Below are positions 8,215 through 18,496 of a stretch of DNA of 64,000 nt, piece after piece. The translations under genes were made by a program, and so were the position numbers. Numbering within the stretch: position 1 is the first letter of the stretch; the number at the start of each line of letters is the position of its first letter. This DNA comes from Gordonia sp. SL306. Lineage in GTDB: Bacteria; Actinomycetota; Actinomycetes; Mycobacteriales; Mycobacteriaceae. The stretch is taken from contig NZ_CP113063.1 of NCBI RefSeq assembly GCF_026625785.1, positions 2,728,001 to 2,792,000 on the forward strand. Reading direction: 5' to 3'. The notes below the pieces were generated by a model that worked only from the letters and a program-made list of their open reading frames with translations, had not been told where the DNA came from and made no database searches.

Positions 8215-10233
8215 ATGTCCACGCCAGGCTCCGTCGTGAAGGGTGCCCCGTCCGCGGGGCTCAAAGAACTCACCATCCGCGGGATCATCCTCGGTGGTCT
8301 GATCACCTTGGTGTTCACCGCAGCCAACGTCTACCTCGGTCTGAAGGTGGGGCTGACGTTCGCCACCGCCATTCCCGCTGCCGTCATCTCGATGAGCCTG
8401 CTGCGGTACTTCGCGGATCACTCCGTCGTCGAGAACAACATCGTGCAGACGATCGCGTCCGCAGCGGGAACGCTGTCGGCGATCATCTTTGTCCTTCCGG
8501 GACTCATCATGATCGGTTGGTGGACGGGCTTTCCGTACTGGACGACCGTGGCGGTGTGCCTCATCGGCGGCATCCTCGGCGTGATGTATTCGATCCCGCT
8601 GCGCCGTGCCCTGGTGACGGGATCGGATCTCCCATATCCGGAAGGGGCAGCCGCAGCCGAGGTCCTGAAAGTCGGTGACACCGCACAGGGTGCCGAGGAG
8701 AACCGGCGCGGTCTACGGGTGATCGTGGTGGGAAGTGTTGTCTCCGCGGTCTTCTCGTTGCTCACCCAGACCAAGCTGATCGCCGGCACGATCTCCGGGA
8801 CCATTCGGGTCGGTTCGGGTGGAACCATGTTCGGTGCCGGACTGCTGTTCTCGCTGATCGGTGTCGGTCACCTCGTCGGCATCACGGTCGGCATCTCGAT
8901 GCTGATCGGACTGATCATCTCCTACGGTGTGCTGCTGCCGATCCGGACCTGGGGAGATGTCCCGGTCACCGGTTCCATCGAGGACGTGGTGAGCGATGCC
9001 TTCACCAACGATGTCCGATTCATCGGCGCGGGTGCGATTGCGGTGGCGGCGATCTGGACGCTGATCAAGATCATCGGACCGATCGTGCGGGGGATCAGGG
9101 CGGCGATTGTCTCGACGCGGGCACGGCGCGCCGGCACCGAGGTCGATCTCACCGAACAGGACATCCCGGTCACCATCGTCTCCGGTGTCATCCTTGCCTC
9201 CTTGATTCCCATCGGATTCATGCTCTGGGACTTCGCAACTGGAACGGTGCTACACGGCAGTGCTGCCGGGATCATCACCGTGAGCATCGTCTTCGTCTTT
9301 GTCATCGGCCTGGTCGTCGCGTCCGTCTGCGGGTACATGGCCGGGCTGATCGGATCGTCGAACAGCCCGATCTCCGGGGTGGGGATCGTGGTGGTGCTGG
9401 TCGCCGCCGTCCTGATCAAGATCACCTTCGGGTCGGCAGATGATTCACAGTCCACCGCACTGGTCGCCTACACGCTCTTCACCGCGGCCATCGTCTTCGG
9501 CGTGGCGACCATCTCCAACGACAATCTGCAGGACCTCAAGACCGGTCAGCTCGTCGGCGCGACACCGTGGAAGCAGCAGGTGGCGCTGGTGATCGGCGTC
9601 GTGTTCGGTTCTGTGGTCATCCCGCCTGTGCTGCAGCTGATGCAGACGGCGTTCGGGTTCGTGGGGGCGCCGGGAGCAGGCGACGATGCACTACCCGCAC
9701 CGCAGGCCGGTCTGATCTCGTCACTCGCCGAAGGAGTGTTCGGTGGCGATCTCGACTGGGCGCTGATCGGCGTGGGTGCGTTGATCGGGGCGGCGGTCAT
9801 CGTCGTCGACGAGGTGCTGGGCAAGACCACGACCAGATTGCGGGTGCCTCCGCTGGCGGTCGGCATGGGAATGTATCTGCCGATGTCGGTCACCCTGGTC
9901 ATCCCCATCGGCGCCTTCATCGGTCGCGCCTACAACAAATGGGCCGAGCGGACCGGCCGGAATGTGGAGCGCAAGAAGCGCATGGGTGTGCTGCTCGCCA
10001 CCGGCCTCATCGTCGGTGAGAGCCTGTGGAACGTGGTGTTCGCCGCGATCGTCGCTGCGACCGGCGACGACGCCGTGCTCAACCTCCCGTTCATCGGTGA
10101 CGGTTGGGAGACCGGCTCGGAGATCCTCGGCGTCGTGTTGTTCGTCCTGGTGGTCGCCGGGCTGTACAAGTGGACCCAGAACTGGGCGTCGAAGGAGTCG
10201 GAGCCGGACGCCGCGCAGGATTCGGTGCGGTAG
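8215..10233 (+). CDS. OPT-family oligopeptide transporter
   Basis: 672-residue polytopic membrane protein with about 14-16 hydrophobic helices. The start KELTIRGIILGGLITLVFTA followed by NVYLGLKVGLTFATAIPAA is the typical beginning of OPT family proteins, as is PYPEGAAAAEVLKVG at about residue 142. Bacterial OPT members couple ion gradients to uptake of small peptides, and some move metal chelates. The gene converges with a dialkylglycine decarboxylase gene 20 nt downstream. Together these could serve uptake and use of peptides rich in alpha,alpha-dialkyl amino acids, but that link is inference. Confidence 0.88.
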   Translation: MSTPGSVVKGAPSAGLKELTIRGIILGGLITLVFTAANVYLGLKVGLTFATAIPAAVISMSLLRYFADHSVVENNIVQTIASAAGTLSAIIFVLPGLIMIGWWTGFPYWTTVAVCLIGGILGVMYSIPLRRALVTGSDLPYPEGAAAAEVLKVGDTAQGAEENRRGLRVIVVGSVVSAVFSLLTQTKLIAGTISGTIRVGSGGTMFGAGLLFSLIGVGHLVGITVGISMLIGLIISYGVLLPIRTWGDVPVTGSIEDVVSDAFTNDVRFIGAGAIAVAAIWTLIKIIGPIVRGIRAAIVSTRARRAGTEVDLTEQDIPVTIVSGVILASLIPIGFMLWDFATGTVLHGSAAGIITVSIVFVFVIGLVVASVCGYMAGLIGSSNSPISGVGIVVVLVAAVLIKITFGSADDSQSTALVAYTLFTAAIVFGVATISNDNLQDLKTGQLVGATPWKQQVALVIGVVFGSVVIPPVLQLMQTAFGFVGAPGAGDDALPAPQAGLISSLAEGVFGGDLDWALIGVGALIGAAVIVVDEVLGKTTTRLRVPPLAVGMGMYLPMSVTLVIPIGAFIGRAYNKWAERTGRNVERKKRMGVLLATGLIVGESLWNVVFAAIVAATGDDAVLNLPFIGDGWETGSEILGVVLFVLVVAGLYKWTQNWASKESEPDAAQDSVR

Positions 10234-10253
10234 GAGCTCTCCGTCCCCGGGCG

Positions 10254-11654
<1,401 letters not shown>

Positions 11655-11684
11655 TCAGCGACCCCGACGAAAGGCGGCACCACC

Positions 11685-12461
11685 GTGGACCAACCTCTGG
11701 ACATCAGCACCGAAGGGGGTGTCTCGGTGTGGACGATCAACCTCCCCGACGTCGGCAACGCCATCACCGGAGCAGATCTGATCGCCGCATTCGAGGATGC
11801 CGTGGACGCAGCGAACGCCGACGCCGATGTTCGCGCCGTGATCCTCACCGGCGCGGGCCACATCTTCTCTGCCGGCGGGAATGTCCGGGAAATGGCGGAT
11901 GAGGAAGGACTGTTCGGCCTCGGCGGCGCTGAGCAACGGTTCGGCTATGCCGATGGGATACAACGGATTCCGCGAGCGATGCTGCGATGCGAGGTGCCGG
12001 TGATCGGCGCGGTCAACGGCGCCGCGGTCGGTGCCGGTTGCGATCTGGCGATGATGTGCGATCTGCGTATCGCCGCCGAATCCGCCTTTTTCGCCGAGAG
12101 TTTCGTCCAGATCGGACTGATACCCGGCGATGGCGGCTCCTGGTTCCTGCAGCGCGCCATCGGCTACGAACGGGCCGCCGAGATGACCTTCACCGGCGAC
12201 CGCGTCCACGCCGCCAAGGCCCTCGAGTGGGGCATGGTGAGCCGCGTCGTGCCCGACGGCGAGCTCCTCGACGCAGCCCGGGAACTGGCGGGACGTATCG
12301 CGAAGAATCCGCCGCATGCACTGCGCATGGCCAAACGCCTACTCACCGAATCGCGGACCAGCTCGCTCGACACGGTGCTGAATCTGGCGGCCGCGATGCA
12401 GCCGCTCGCGCATCAGACGAGTGAGCACAAGGAGCGGGTGGCGCGCTGGTCGAAGCGATGA
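11685..12461 (+). CDS. Enoyl-CoA hydratase/isomerase (crotonase) family protein
   Basis: 258-residue crotonase-fold protein. The oxyanion-hole segments are AGGNVREM and NGAAVGAGCDLAM. The signature helix reads FAESFVQIGLIPGDGGSWF. The first catalytic Glu of true hydratases (in the usual PE of this segment) is replaced here by SF, while the second Glu (RAAEMTFTG) is kept. Classical hydration is therefore doubtful; an isomerase or other CoA-ester reaction is possible. GTG 11685, about 10 nt after AAAGG, was preferred over an upstream ATG at 11622 that adds an odd Arg-rich leader. It is probably monocistronic. Confidence 0.8.
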   Translation: MDQPLDISTEGGVSVWTINLPDVGNAITGADLIAAFEDAVDAANADADVRAVILTGAGHIFSAGGNVREMADEEGLFGLGGAEQRFGYADGIQRIPRAMLRCEVPVIGAVNGAAVGAGCDLAMMCDLRIAAESAFFAESFVQIGLIPGDGGSWFLQRAIGYERAAEMTFTGDRVHAAKALEWGMVSRVVPDGELLDAARELAGRIAKNPPHALRMAKRLLTESRTSSLDTVLNLAAAMQPLAHQTSEHKERVARWSKR

Positions 12462-12534
12462 CCTCTTCCGGTTTCGTGGTCGACGCGCGACAATCGTGAG
12501 GACCGACGTCACGACATCCGGATGAGGTAGCGCA

Positions 12535-13053
12535 GTGATTGTCTACGGCATGAACATCTCGGCCGACGGCTACGTCGTCGACGCCGACGGCAACTTCGAC
12601 TGGTCCCAACCGGCGGACGATGTGTTCGCGTACTGGGTGGGCGCCCAGCAGGAGTCCGCGATGGATGTCTACGGACGCAACCTGTGGGAGACGATGCAGT
12701 ATTGGGCGGCACCCCCGCCGGAGTCGTCGCCCGCCGAACTCGAGTACGCCGAAGCGTGGCAGAACACACCGCGGATCGTCGTCTCGAGCACGCTGGAGGA
12801 CGTCGACGGCGCCGACCTGGTGCGCGACATCAGCGGGATCCCCGACCGCGACGGCGAGGTACAGATCGGCGGCGCGACACTGGCCGCGTCGATGCTCGAC
12901 CGTATCGACGAGTTCCGTCCGGTCGTGTACCCCGTGGCGATCGGCGGTGGCGTGCCGTTCTTCCCGGCGGGTGCGCGATTGGATCTCGAGCTGGTGCAGA
13001 CGCGGCCGTTCGAGTCCGGCCCGGTGTTGTTCCGGTACGCGCGTCGTCGTTAG
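12535..13053 (+). CDS. RibD/dihydrofolate-reductase-like protein
   Basis: 172-residue protein of the RibD C-terminal/DHFR-like fold, an NADPH-dependent reductase family widely duplicated in actinobacteria. It starts VIVYGMNISADGYVVDADG, the usual beta-strand and loop of the family, and continues with DVYGRNLWETM and IGGATLAASMLDRIDEF near the cofactor site. The GTG start at 12535 is preceded by GAGG. The last codons overlap the end of the convergent kinase gene by 4 nt. The substrate is unknown. Confidence 0.8.
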   Translation: MIVYGMNISADGYVVDADGNFDWSQPADDVFAYWVGAQQESAMDVYGRNLWETMQYWAAPPPESSPAELEYAEAWQNTPRIVVSSTLEDVDGADLVRDISGIPDRDGEVQIGGATLAASMLDRIDEFRPVVYPVAIGGGVPFFPAGARLDLELVQTRPFESGPVLFRYARRR

Positions 13054-13916
13054 CGATCACGCGGCCGCGCAACGAATTCGGTCGCTGCGGCGGCCGCCGG
13101 TGCGACCGCGTCGGTCAGCGTCTCACCCCGCGCGAGGTGGCCGGCCAGGATCCCCGCGAACAGATCTCCCGCACCGGTGGTGTCGACGGCCCGCACCTGC
13201 TCGACCTCGATGCGACGGATCTCGTCGGGACTGGCGACGACGACTCCCTCGCCGCCCATGGTGATGACCGCCGATCGCGAGTGGTCGAGCAGGCGACGGG
13301 CGACGTCCGTGGGATCGTCGGCCGGGTCGCCGCCGGCGTAGAACACGGCCTCGTCCTCGTTGACGATCAACGGGTCCGCGGCACCGATGACGTGCTCGTC
13401 GAGGCGGCACACCGGGCTCGGGTTCAGGAGAAACCGACGGTCGTTCGCAATGGCCCACGCCGCCGCGCAGGCCGTGACGTCGAGCGGCGACTCGAGTTGT
13501 GTGAGAACGATCTTCGGCATCAACTCGTCGAGTCCGCGTTCCACCTGGCCGGGCGTGAGCGCTGCATTGGCGCCGGTCAGGACGATGATCCGGTTGTCTC
13601 CCCGGTCGTCCACCTCGATGATCGCCTGACCGCTGATGCCGTCGACGTGATGGAGATGGCCGAGCTCGACCCCACCGTCGTTCTGGTTCGCGACCAGGCG
13701 GTGCGCCGCGTCGTCGTTCCCGACCGCCCCGATCAGTGCCGTGCGAGTCACCCCGGCTGCGGCCAAGGCCTGATTGGCGCCTTTGCCGCCGGGACGCTCC
13801 GAGAGCGAGGTGCCCAGGATGGTCTCTCCGGCCCGGGGCATACGACCGACCCGCACGATCACATCCATGTTCAAGGTCCCGACGACCGCGACGTCGATCG
13901 GTGACGAGGATTCCAT
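13050..13916 (-). CDS. rbsK: Ribokinase-family (PfkB) sugar kinase
   Basis: 288-residue PfkB-family kinase, most like ribokinase, which phosphorylates D-ribose at O5. The N-terminal strand VAVVGTLNMDVIVRVGRMP precedes the glycine-rich substrate site GGKGANQALAAA. The C-terminal ATP/anion-hole motif is AVDTTGAGDLFAG with the catalytic Asp. ATG 13916 (MESSSPID) begins just before the fold. The stop codon overlaps that of the convergent DHFR-like gene. No ribose transporter or regulator lies next to it, so the sugar is uncertain. Confidence 0.82.
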   Translation of the reverse strand: MESSSPIDVAVVGTLNMDVIVRVGRMPRAGETILGTSLSERPGGKGANQALAAAGVTRTALIGAVGNDDAAHRLVANQNDGGVELGHLHHVDGISGQAIIEVDDRGDNRIIVLTGANAALTPGQVERGLDELMPKIVLTQLESPLDVTACAAAWAIANDRRFLLNPSPVCRLDEHVIGAADPLIVNEDEAVFYAGGDPADDPTDVARRLLDHSRSAVITMGGEGVVVASPDEIRRIEVEQVRAVDTTGAGDLFAGILAGHLARGETLTDAVAPAAAAATEFVARPRDR

Positions 13917-13964
13917 GGCACCGAGTATCCCTGTCGTGCCGCTGGAACAGGACGGTGTCGTGGC

Positions 13965-13988
13965 ACCATCAGTGTGTCCACTGATGGT
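13965..13988. promoter_or_regulatory. Perfect 10-bp inverted repeat in divergent gap
   Basis: ACCATCAGTG-tgtc-CACTGATGGT lies between the divergent kinase and the methylamine-island cupin. It could be an operator or part of the kinase leader. A further inverted pair, GTGTTAC (13996-14002) and GTAACAC (14030-14036), follows. Confidence 0.4.
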
Positions 13989-14063
13989 GGACGGAGTGTT
14001 ACAACAATAAACGGCGTCGTCATCGCCTGGTAACACGAACCCGGTTTCATCGGATCGAACAAA

Positions 14064-14084
14064 GTCTACTGCTGTTATTCAGAC
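14064..14084 (+). promoter_or_regulatory. GTCTACT motif upstream of methylated-amine island
   Basis: GTCTACT at 14064-14070 begins an inverted repeat closed by AGAC at 14081-14084, 36-56 bp before the start of the first island gene. The same GTCTACT occurs in the promoter region of the GmaS-like gene (21068-21074), suggesting one regulator for both transcription units. Confidence 0.4.
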
Positions 14085-14119
14085 AGAGGCCGAACCCAAT
14101 TCGATTCCGGAGGATGCAG

Positions 14120-14506
14120 ATGACCGTCGAGAGCACTGACACCACGACACCGTTCCTGGTCACCAGCGACGCCTGGCAGAACCTGCCCAAGATGCCCGAC
14201 GCGGAGTATCCGGGCACCGAGGGATTCATCGGCGACGTGTACGAGAACCCGCAGGGCAGCGTGATGTGCTCCGGCTACTTCGAGTTGCGCCACACCGACG
14301 ACCCGCTCTACTACGAGTACGAATACGACGAGATGAAAGTCGTTCTCGAGGGCGAGTTCCTGTTGGAGAACAAGGAGACCGGACAGACGGCGGTCGCGAA
14401 GGCCAAGGACGCGATCTTCTTCCCCAAGGGCTCCAAGATCTACTTCAGCACGCCGAGCTACGCACTGGCCTTCTATGCCGGCCACCGCGACGCCGATCTG
14501 CTCTGA
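14120..14506 (+). CDS. EutQ-like cupin protein
   Basis: 128-residue single-domain cupin related in layout to EutQ-type proteins: a beta-barrel with EYEYDEMKVVLEGEFLLENKE, then AKAKDAIFFPKGSKIYFSTP. The usual His/Glu metal ligands of cupin motif 1 are largely replaced by Tyr, Glu and Asp, so metal binding is uncertain. GGAGG directly abuts the ATG at 14114, so the second ATG at 14120 (6-nt spacing) is the likelier start. It is the first gene of the methylated-amine island, only 6 nt before the DmmA-like gene, which implies a role tied to N-demethylation or its regulation. The role is not known. Confidence 0.75.
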   Translation: MTVESTDTTTPFLVTSDAWQNLPKMPDAEYPGTEGFIGDVYENPQGSVMCSGYFELRHTDDPLYYEYEYDEMKVVLEGEFLLENKETGQTAVAKAKDAIFFPKGSKIYFSTPSYALAFYAGHRDADLL

Positions 14507-14512
14507 CGTCCG

Positions 14513-15061
14513 ATGTCGCAGATCGCAGTCTCCAGCATCCCCGTCTGGGCGCGACCCGCGGCGCCGATCGGAGGCGATCTGCCCGAGGTGTCGGGCAGAT
14601 CGTTCCTCCTCATCGGTGTGGGGGACGGCGCCCTCGTCGAGATCGCGCGGTGGAAGGGCGTACTGCCGGATGACGTCGACCAGCAGGTGTTGACCTTCGC
14701 CGAGTCCGATCGGGCGGCATCCGCGCTGCGGACTGAGCTGTCCGCTGCCCGTGTCGGTCTCCGGGTGATCATCATCGGGTCCGTCGGTGCGGCGCTCACC
14801 CTGCGCGGCGTCGCCGTGTCCGCGGGCCTCGAGGACGACGAGATCTACGTGACCACAACAGAGGTCGGTGACATCGAGGTCTTCTGTACTCACTGTCGCG
14901 ACGTGACCCCGACGTCGTCGGCGGTCGGCGACACCGTCGTCTGTGGCGGCTGTGACCGCAACCTGCTCATCTACCACCATGTTTCACGGCGGTCCGGCCG
15001 GTACCTCGGCTACCTGATCGACGCGGAGACGGCGGTTCTGCCCCGGGAGTCCGCACAATGA
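14513..15061 (+). CDS. Dimethylamine monooxygenase subunit, DmmA-like (A1)
   Basis: 182-residue DmmA-family protein. The N-terminal half (RSFLLIGVGDGALVEIA to GLRVIIIGSVGAALTLR) is an alpha/beta domain. The C-terminal half has two cysteine pairs, FCTHC (Cys125/128) and VCGGC (Cys144/147), in the spacing of a zinc ribbon or rubredoxin-like site, then HHVSRRSGRYLGYL. In characterised systems this family accompanies a heme N-demethylase and its flavin/[2Fe-2S] reductase. The start of the next gene overlaps its stop (ATGA at 15058-15061). A homologous domain is fused to the C-terminus of the alpha subunit at 15987-17507. Confidence 0.82.
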   Translation: MSQIAVSSIPVWARPAAPIGGDLPEVSGRSFLLIGVGDGALVEIARWKGVLPDDVDQQVLTFAESDRAASALRTELSAARVGLRVIIIGSVGAALTLRGVAVSAGLEDDEIYVTTTEVGDIEVFCTHCRDVTPTSSAVGDTVVCGGCDRNLLIYHHVSRRSGRYLGYLIDAETAVLPRESAQ

Positions 15062-15990
15062 AGCTGGTCGTCACCTCGATCGCCGAGGCCGCCACCGGAG
15101 TCCGCGACATCACGTTCGCCGCCCCCGACGGCGCCGAGTTGCCGGGCTTCGTGCCGGGCAGTCACCTCGTCGTCGCGGCGGGCGAGAGGACGAATGCCTA
15201 CAGCTTGACCTCTGATGGCATGGCGCCACAACACTATTCGATCTCGGTGTTGCGGATCGAGAATGGCGACGGCGGCTCCCGATGGATGCACGACCGTGTG
15301 TCGATCGGCGACGTCGTCGACGTCGAACTGCCGCGTAGCGCTTTCTCGCCGGCAGCACGTGCCACCAAACATCTCCTCGTCGCGGGCGGTATCGGTGTGA
15401 CGCCGATCCTCTCGCATCTGCGGGCGGCACGTCGCTGGGCGCGAGAGGTGCAGGTGCTGTACACATTCCGGGAGGGTCACGCCGCGCACGTCGACGAGGT
15501 GGTGGCTCTGGCGGGTCGGCGGGCGGAGTTGTTCGCCGATCGCGTGTCGTTCACCGAACGACTCGCCCTCGTGCTCGCCGACCAGCCGATCGGGACCCAT
15601 CTGTACGCCTGCGGCCCGGCGGGCATGATCGACCACGTGGTCGAAACGGCGGCCACCGTGGGCTGGCCGGAGTCGAGGATTCACTTCGAACGCTTCGGAG
15701 CGGATGTGCTCGACGCCGGTGACCGGTTCGCCGTGCGATTGACCGAATCGGGTACGACACTGGATATCCCATCGGGAACCTCGGTCCTCGAGGCCCTGGA
15801 GGACAACGGGCTGACGATTCCCAACCGCTGCCGTCAGGGTGTGTGCGGCGAATGCCGCCTACCTCTGTCGGCCGGAACACCGGTCCACCGGGACCTCTAC
15901 CTCACCGACGAGGAGAAGGGCCTCGGGGACGCGTTCATGCCATGCGTCTCGCGCGCATCCGAAGGCTCCACACTGGAGGTACCACTGTGA
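15058..15990 (+). CDS. PDR/VanB-type reductase of the N-demethylase, copy 1 (B1)
   Basis: 310-residue electron-transfer protein that passes NAD(P)H electrons to the oxygenase. Domains in order: flavin-binding barrel with the motif NAYSLTSDG; NAD(P)-binding domain with GGIGVTPILSH and YACGPAGM; C-terminal plant-type [2Fe-2S] domain with CRQGVCGEC and a last Cys in FMPCVSRA. This FMN-NAD-FeS order defines phthalate-dioxygenase-reductase-like proteins. It is coupled to both neighbours by 4-nt overlaps (ATGA at the start, GTGA at the end). A paralogue with the same layout lies at 17504-18496. Confidence 0.88.
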   Translation: MKLVVTSIAEAATGVRDITFAAPDGAELPGFVPGSHLVVAAGERTNAYSLTSDGMAPQHYSISVLRIENGDGGSRWMHDRVSIGDVVDVELPRSAFSPAARATKHLLVAGGIGVTPILSHLRAARRWAREVQVLYTFREGHAAHVDEVVALAGRRAELFADRVSFTERLALVLADQPIGTHLYACGPAGMIDHVVETAATVGWPESRIHFERFGADVLDAGDRFAVRLTESGTTLDIPSGTSVLEALEDNGLTIPNRCRQGVCGECRLPLSAGTPVHRDLYLTDEEKGLGDAFMPCVSRASEGSTLEVPL

Positions 15991-17507
15991 CCCTTGCACT
16001 TCCCGCGCCGTCGTTGGTCGCCGGGTTCCCGTTCCCGTTCGTCGAGGATCGATACCGCTACAGCACCAACGTCGAGCCCGCCGGGCACACCGTCACGACA
16101 GCCGCCGGTCAGTGGGGCGACAGCGTCGTCGACATCGACGACGAGTATCACCGCGAACTCGCCGAGCGTGCTGCGGTACTCGATGCCGACGGCACACGCC
16201 ACGCGGTGCTGGCGCACATGCGGCCTGCGGCCTGGGACGCGATGCTGACCATCATGCGAGAGCTGGCGACGGCCTACCCCGACGCTTTCACGCTCACTGT
16301 CGATGGCGGTGAATGGCATTGGCGGAACGGTCTGCTCGACGTCGAGAGCACCTTCGTCTACGGCGACGACTCGACTCTTCCCGTCGAACCGCTGAGGTAC
16401 ATCTGCGGCCAGATCCAGGAGGATGTGGTGCTGCTCGACCAGCGCGACGGGCAACTGTTCGCCGACGCGGGTGTGGTGACCTTCGCGGCCGACTGGAGCT
16501 TCGGCTTCGACGTCGGCATGAGCTTCCTGGAGATCCATGGCCCGGTGCCCCGAGTGCGCAACGAGGGTGTCATCACCCGGGCCCACGAGTTCCTCAAGCG
16601 GCTGCAACCCCACGATCCGTATCGCCGGACCAACTGGACTCTGACGATCGGCCGGCGCCTTGACGTCTCCACCGAGCACTATCCCGAGTGGGGGCCGGAC
16701 CGCGAGATGATCCAGCACGTCGACGACGACACCTTCGGCCGGCTCGTTCACCTACGCGTCGAGGTCCAGCACCTGGTCCGTCTCCCTGATTCCGGTGCGG
16801 TGATGTTCCTCATCCGCACGTACATGCTGCCGCTCGAGACCGTCGCCACCGTCGAGTCATGGCGCCTGCGCGCTGCCGAGGTCTTCGATGAACTCCCCGA
16901 CGACATGGCCGATTACAAGGGCATCATCAAGTACAAGGATCGGGCAGCCGACTGGTTGCGGCAGGCCGGCGCGGTCCCCACAACCACCGCGGCCGTTCCG
17001 AGCGGTCACGGACTACCCGTGTGGCCGACGACACCGGAGGCGATCGATCCGACGGGGACGTCGTTCCTGGTGGTCGCGATCGGAGTCGAGCGAATCGTCG
17101 GGGAGATTGCTCGCGGTTGGGTCTCGGCGGGCGAGGCGCTCGCTCCGACACGACTCCTGGTGCTCGACTCCCTTGTCGCCGAGGAGGATCGCCGGGAGTT
17201 GGCGGCCGCATTGGCAGCCACCCGCAACGGGGTCCGCATCCACATCGTGGGCGGACAGTACGACGTGCTCACGGGACTCGCACTCGCGCGTGCGGCGGGC
17301 GCCCTGCCCGACGAGCTCTCGGCGTTCGCGAGTCATACTCGCGACCTGCCGCTCTACTGCGCACATTGCCGCGACACCCATCGTGTCGAGGCTGTGCCGG
17401 GCGGCGTCGTCGAGTGCCCCGGTTGTGCGCGACGACTCGAGGTGCACGCGCACCATTCGGCCACGCGAGGAAGCTTTCTCGCCTCGTCGGTCGAGGACTC
17501 GCAGTGA
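15987..17507 (+). CDS. Heme-dependent oxidative N-demethylase alpha subunit fused to a DmmA-like domain
   Basis: 506-residue two-part protein. Residues about 1-330 are a heme-dependent oxidative N-demethylase alpha subunit (DUF3445/HODM type) with NVEPAG, WHWRNGLL, FGFDVGMSF and the conserved IHGPVP at 183-188; this family oxidatively removes a methyl group from dimethylamine. After a Thr/Pro-rich linker (about 330-355), residues 356-506 repeat the DmmA-like domain of the upstream gene, with YCAHC (Cys458/461) and ECPGC (Cys477/480). GTG 15987 overlaps the upstream stop; the longer upstream frame is a shadow. The fusion sits at the junction of two repeated modules. Confidence 0.85.
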   Translation: MTLALPAPSLVAGFPFPFVEDRYRYSTNVEPAGHTVTTAAGQWGDSVVDIDDEYHRELAERAAVLDADGTRHAVLAHMRPAAWDAMLTIMRELATAYPDAFTLTVDGGEWHWRNGLLDVESTFVYGDDSTLPVEPLRYICGQIQEDVVLLDQRDGQLFADAGVVTFAADWSFGFDVGMSFLEIHGPVPRVRNEGVITRAHEFLKRLQPHDPYRRTNWTLTIGRRLDVSTEHYPEWGPDREMIQHVDDDTFGRLVHLRVEVQHLVRLPDSGAVMFLIRTYMLPLETVATVESWRLRAAEVFDELPDDMADYKGIIKYKDRAADWLRQAGAVPTTTAAVPSGHGLPVWPTTPEAIDPTGTSFLVVAIGVERIVGEIARGWVSAGEALAPTRLLVLDSLVAEEDRRELAAALAATRNGVRIHIVGGQYDVLTGLALARAAGALPDELSAFASHTRDLPLYCAHCRDTHRVEAVPGGVVECPGCARRLEVHAHHSATRGSFLASSVEDSQ

Positions 17508-18496
17508 CGGTCGTCGCCGACCCGAGTACGTCGGCACATCGGCACGCCGGATATGCGACGGGAGTGCGCGCGATGCGGGTGGTCGGCGTCGTGCCGCTGA
17601 CGCCGTCTATCCGCCACTACCGGTTGGTCCCGGCGGACGGAGGTCCGCTCACACCGTACCGGCCCGGCAGTCACTTGATCGTCACGGCGGGTGACCATCG
17701 GAACGCCTATTCCCTCGTCGACGACGGCATGCTGCCGACCAGTTACGGGATCTCGGTGCTGCGCCGCGGGTCCGGTGGAGGTTCGGCCTGGTTGCACGAC
17801 AACGTGTCCGAAGGAGATGTGCTCTACGCAGAGGGGCCCCGGTCGATGTTCGCGCCGATCTGGGATCAGCGTCACGCCCTTCTGGTGGCGGGCGGCATCG
17901 GCATCACACCGATCCTGTCCCATGCGCGGTCGATCGCGCGTCTGGGAGGGACGGCCGACGTCGTCTACTCCTACCGATCCGGCAGCGCGGCGCACCTGCC
18001 CGACATCCGGGCGCTGGCCGAGAGTTCGTCGGTCACCCTGTTCGAGGTCACCGGGACGCCGGACACGCAATGGTTGCTCGCCGACCGTCTCGCGAACCAG
18101 CCCTTGGGTACCCATGCCTACGCCTGCGGACCGGCCGCGCTGCTCGAGGCGTATCAGAGCGCCGCCCGGGCCGCCGGATGGACCTCGGCCAGGGTGCATC
18201 TCGAGCGATTCTCGGCGCCGGACCGGTCTCCGGGAGAACCGTTCCAGGTCACCGTGACGAGTACGGGTGCGGTGATCGACGTGCCATCCGGTGTGTCGCT
18301 CCTCCAACGTCTCCTCGACCACGGTGTCACGGTCGCCAACCTCTGCCGTCAGGGCGTGTGCGGCGAGTGCCGCATCGGTGTCCGATCCGGCACCATCGAG
18401 CATCGGGACCTCGTGCTCGACGACGACGAGCGAGCCGCGGGCGACAGCATGCTCTGTTGTGTCTCTCGTGGCCTGGACATCGAGGTGGACCTGTGA
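17504..18496 (+). CDS. PDR/VanB-type reductase of the N-demethylase, copy 2 (B2)
   Basis: 330-residue paralogue of the reductase at 15058-15990, about 20 residues longer at its N-terminus. Motifs in order: NAYSLVDDG (flavin), GGIGITPILSHA and YACGPAALLEA (nucleotide), CRQGVCGECRIG and MLCCVSRG ([2Fe-2S]). It starts with GTG in a GTGA overlap with the fused alpha/DmmA gene and ends in another GTGA overlap with the second alpha subunit. It presumably feeds electrons to the adjacent alpha 2, though exchange between the two systems cannot be excluded. Confidence 0.87.
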   Translation: MTVVADPSTSAHRHAGYATGVRAMRVVGVVPLTPSIRHYRLVPADGGPLTPYRPGSHLIVTAGDHRNAYSLVDDGMLPTSYGISVLRRGSGGGSAWLHDNVSEGDVLYAEGPRSMFAPIWDQRHALLVAGGIGITPILSHARSIARLGGTADVVYSYRSGSAAHLPDIRALAESSSVTLFEVTGTPDTQWLLADRLANQPLGTHAYACGPAALLEAYQSAARAAGWTSARVHLERFSAPDRSPGEPFQVTVTSTGAVIDVPSGVSLLQRLLDHGVTVANLCRQGVCGECRIGVRSGTIEHRDLVLDDDERAAGDSMLCCVSRGLDIEVDL

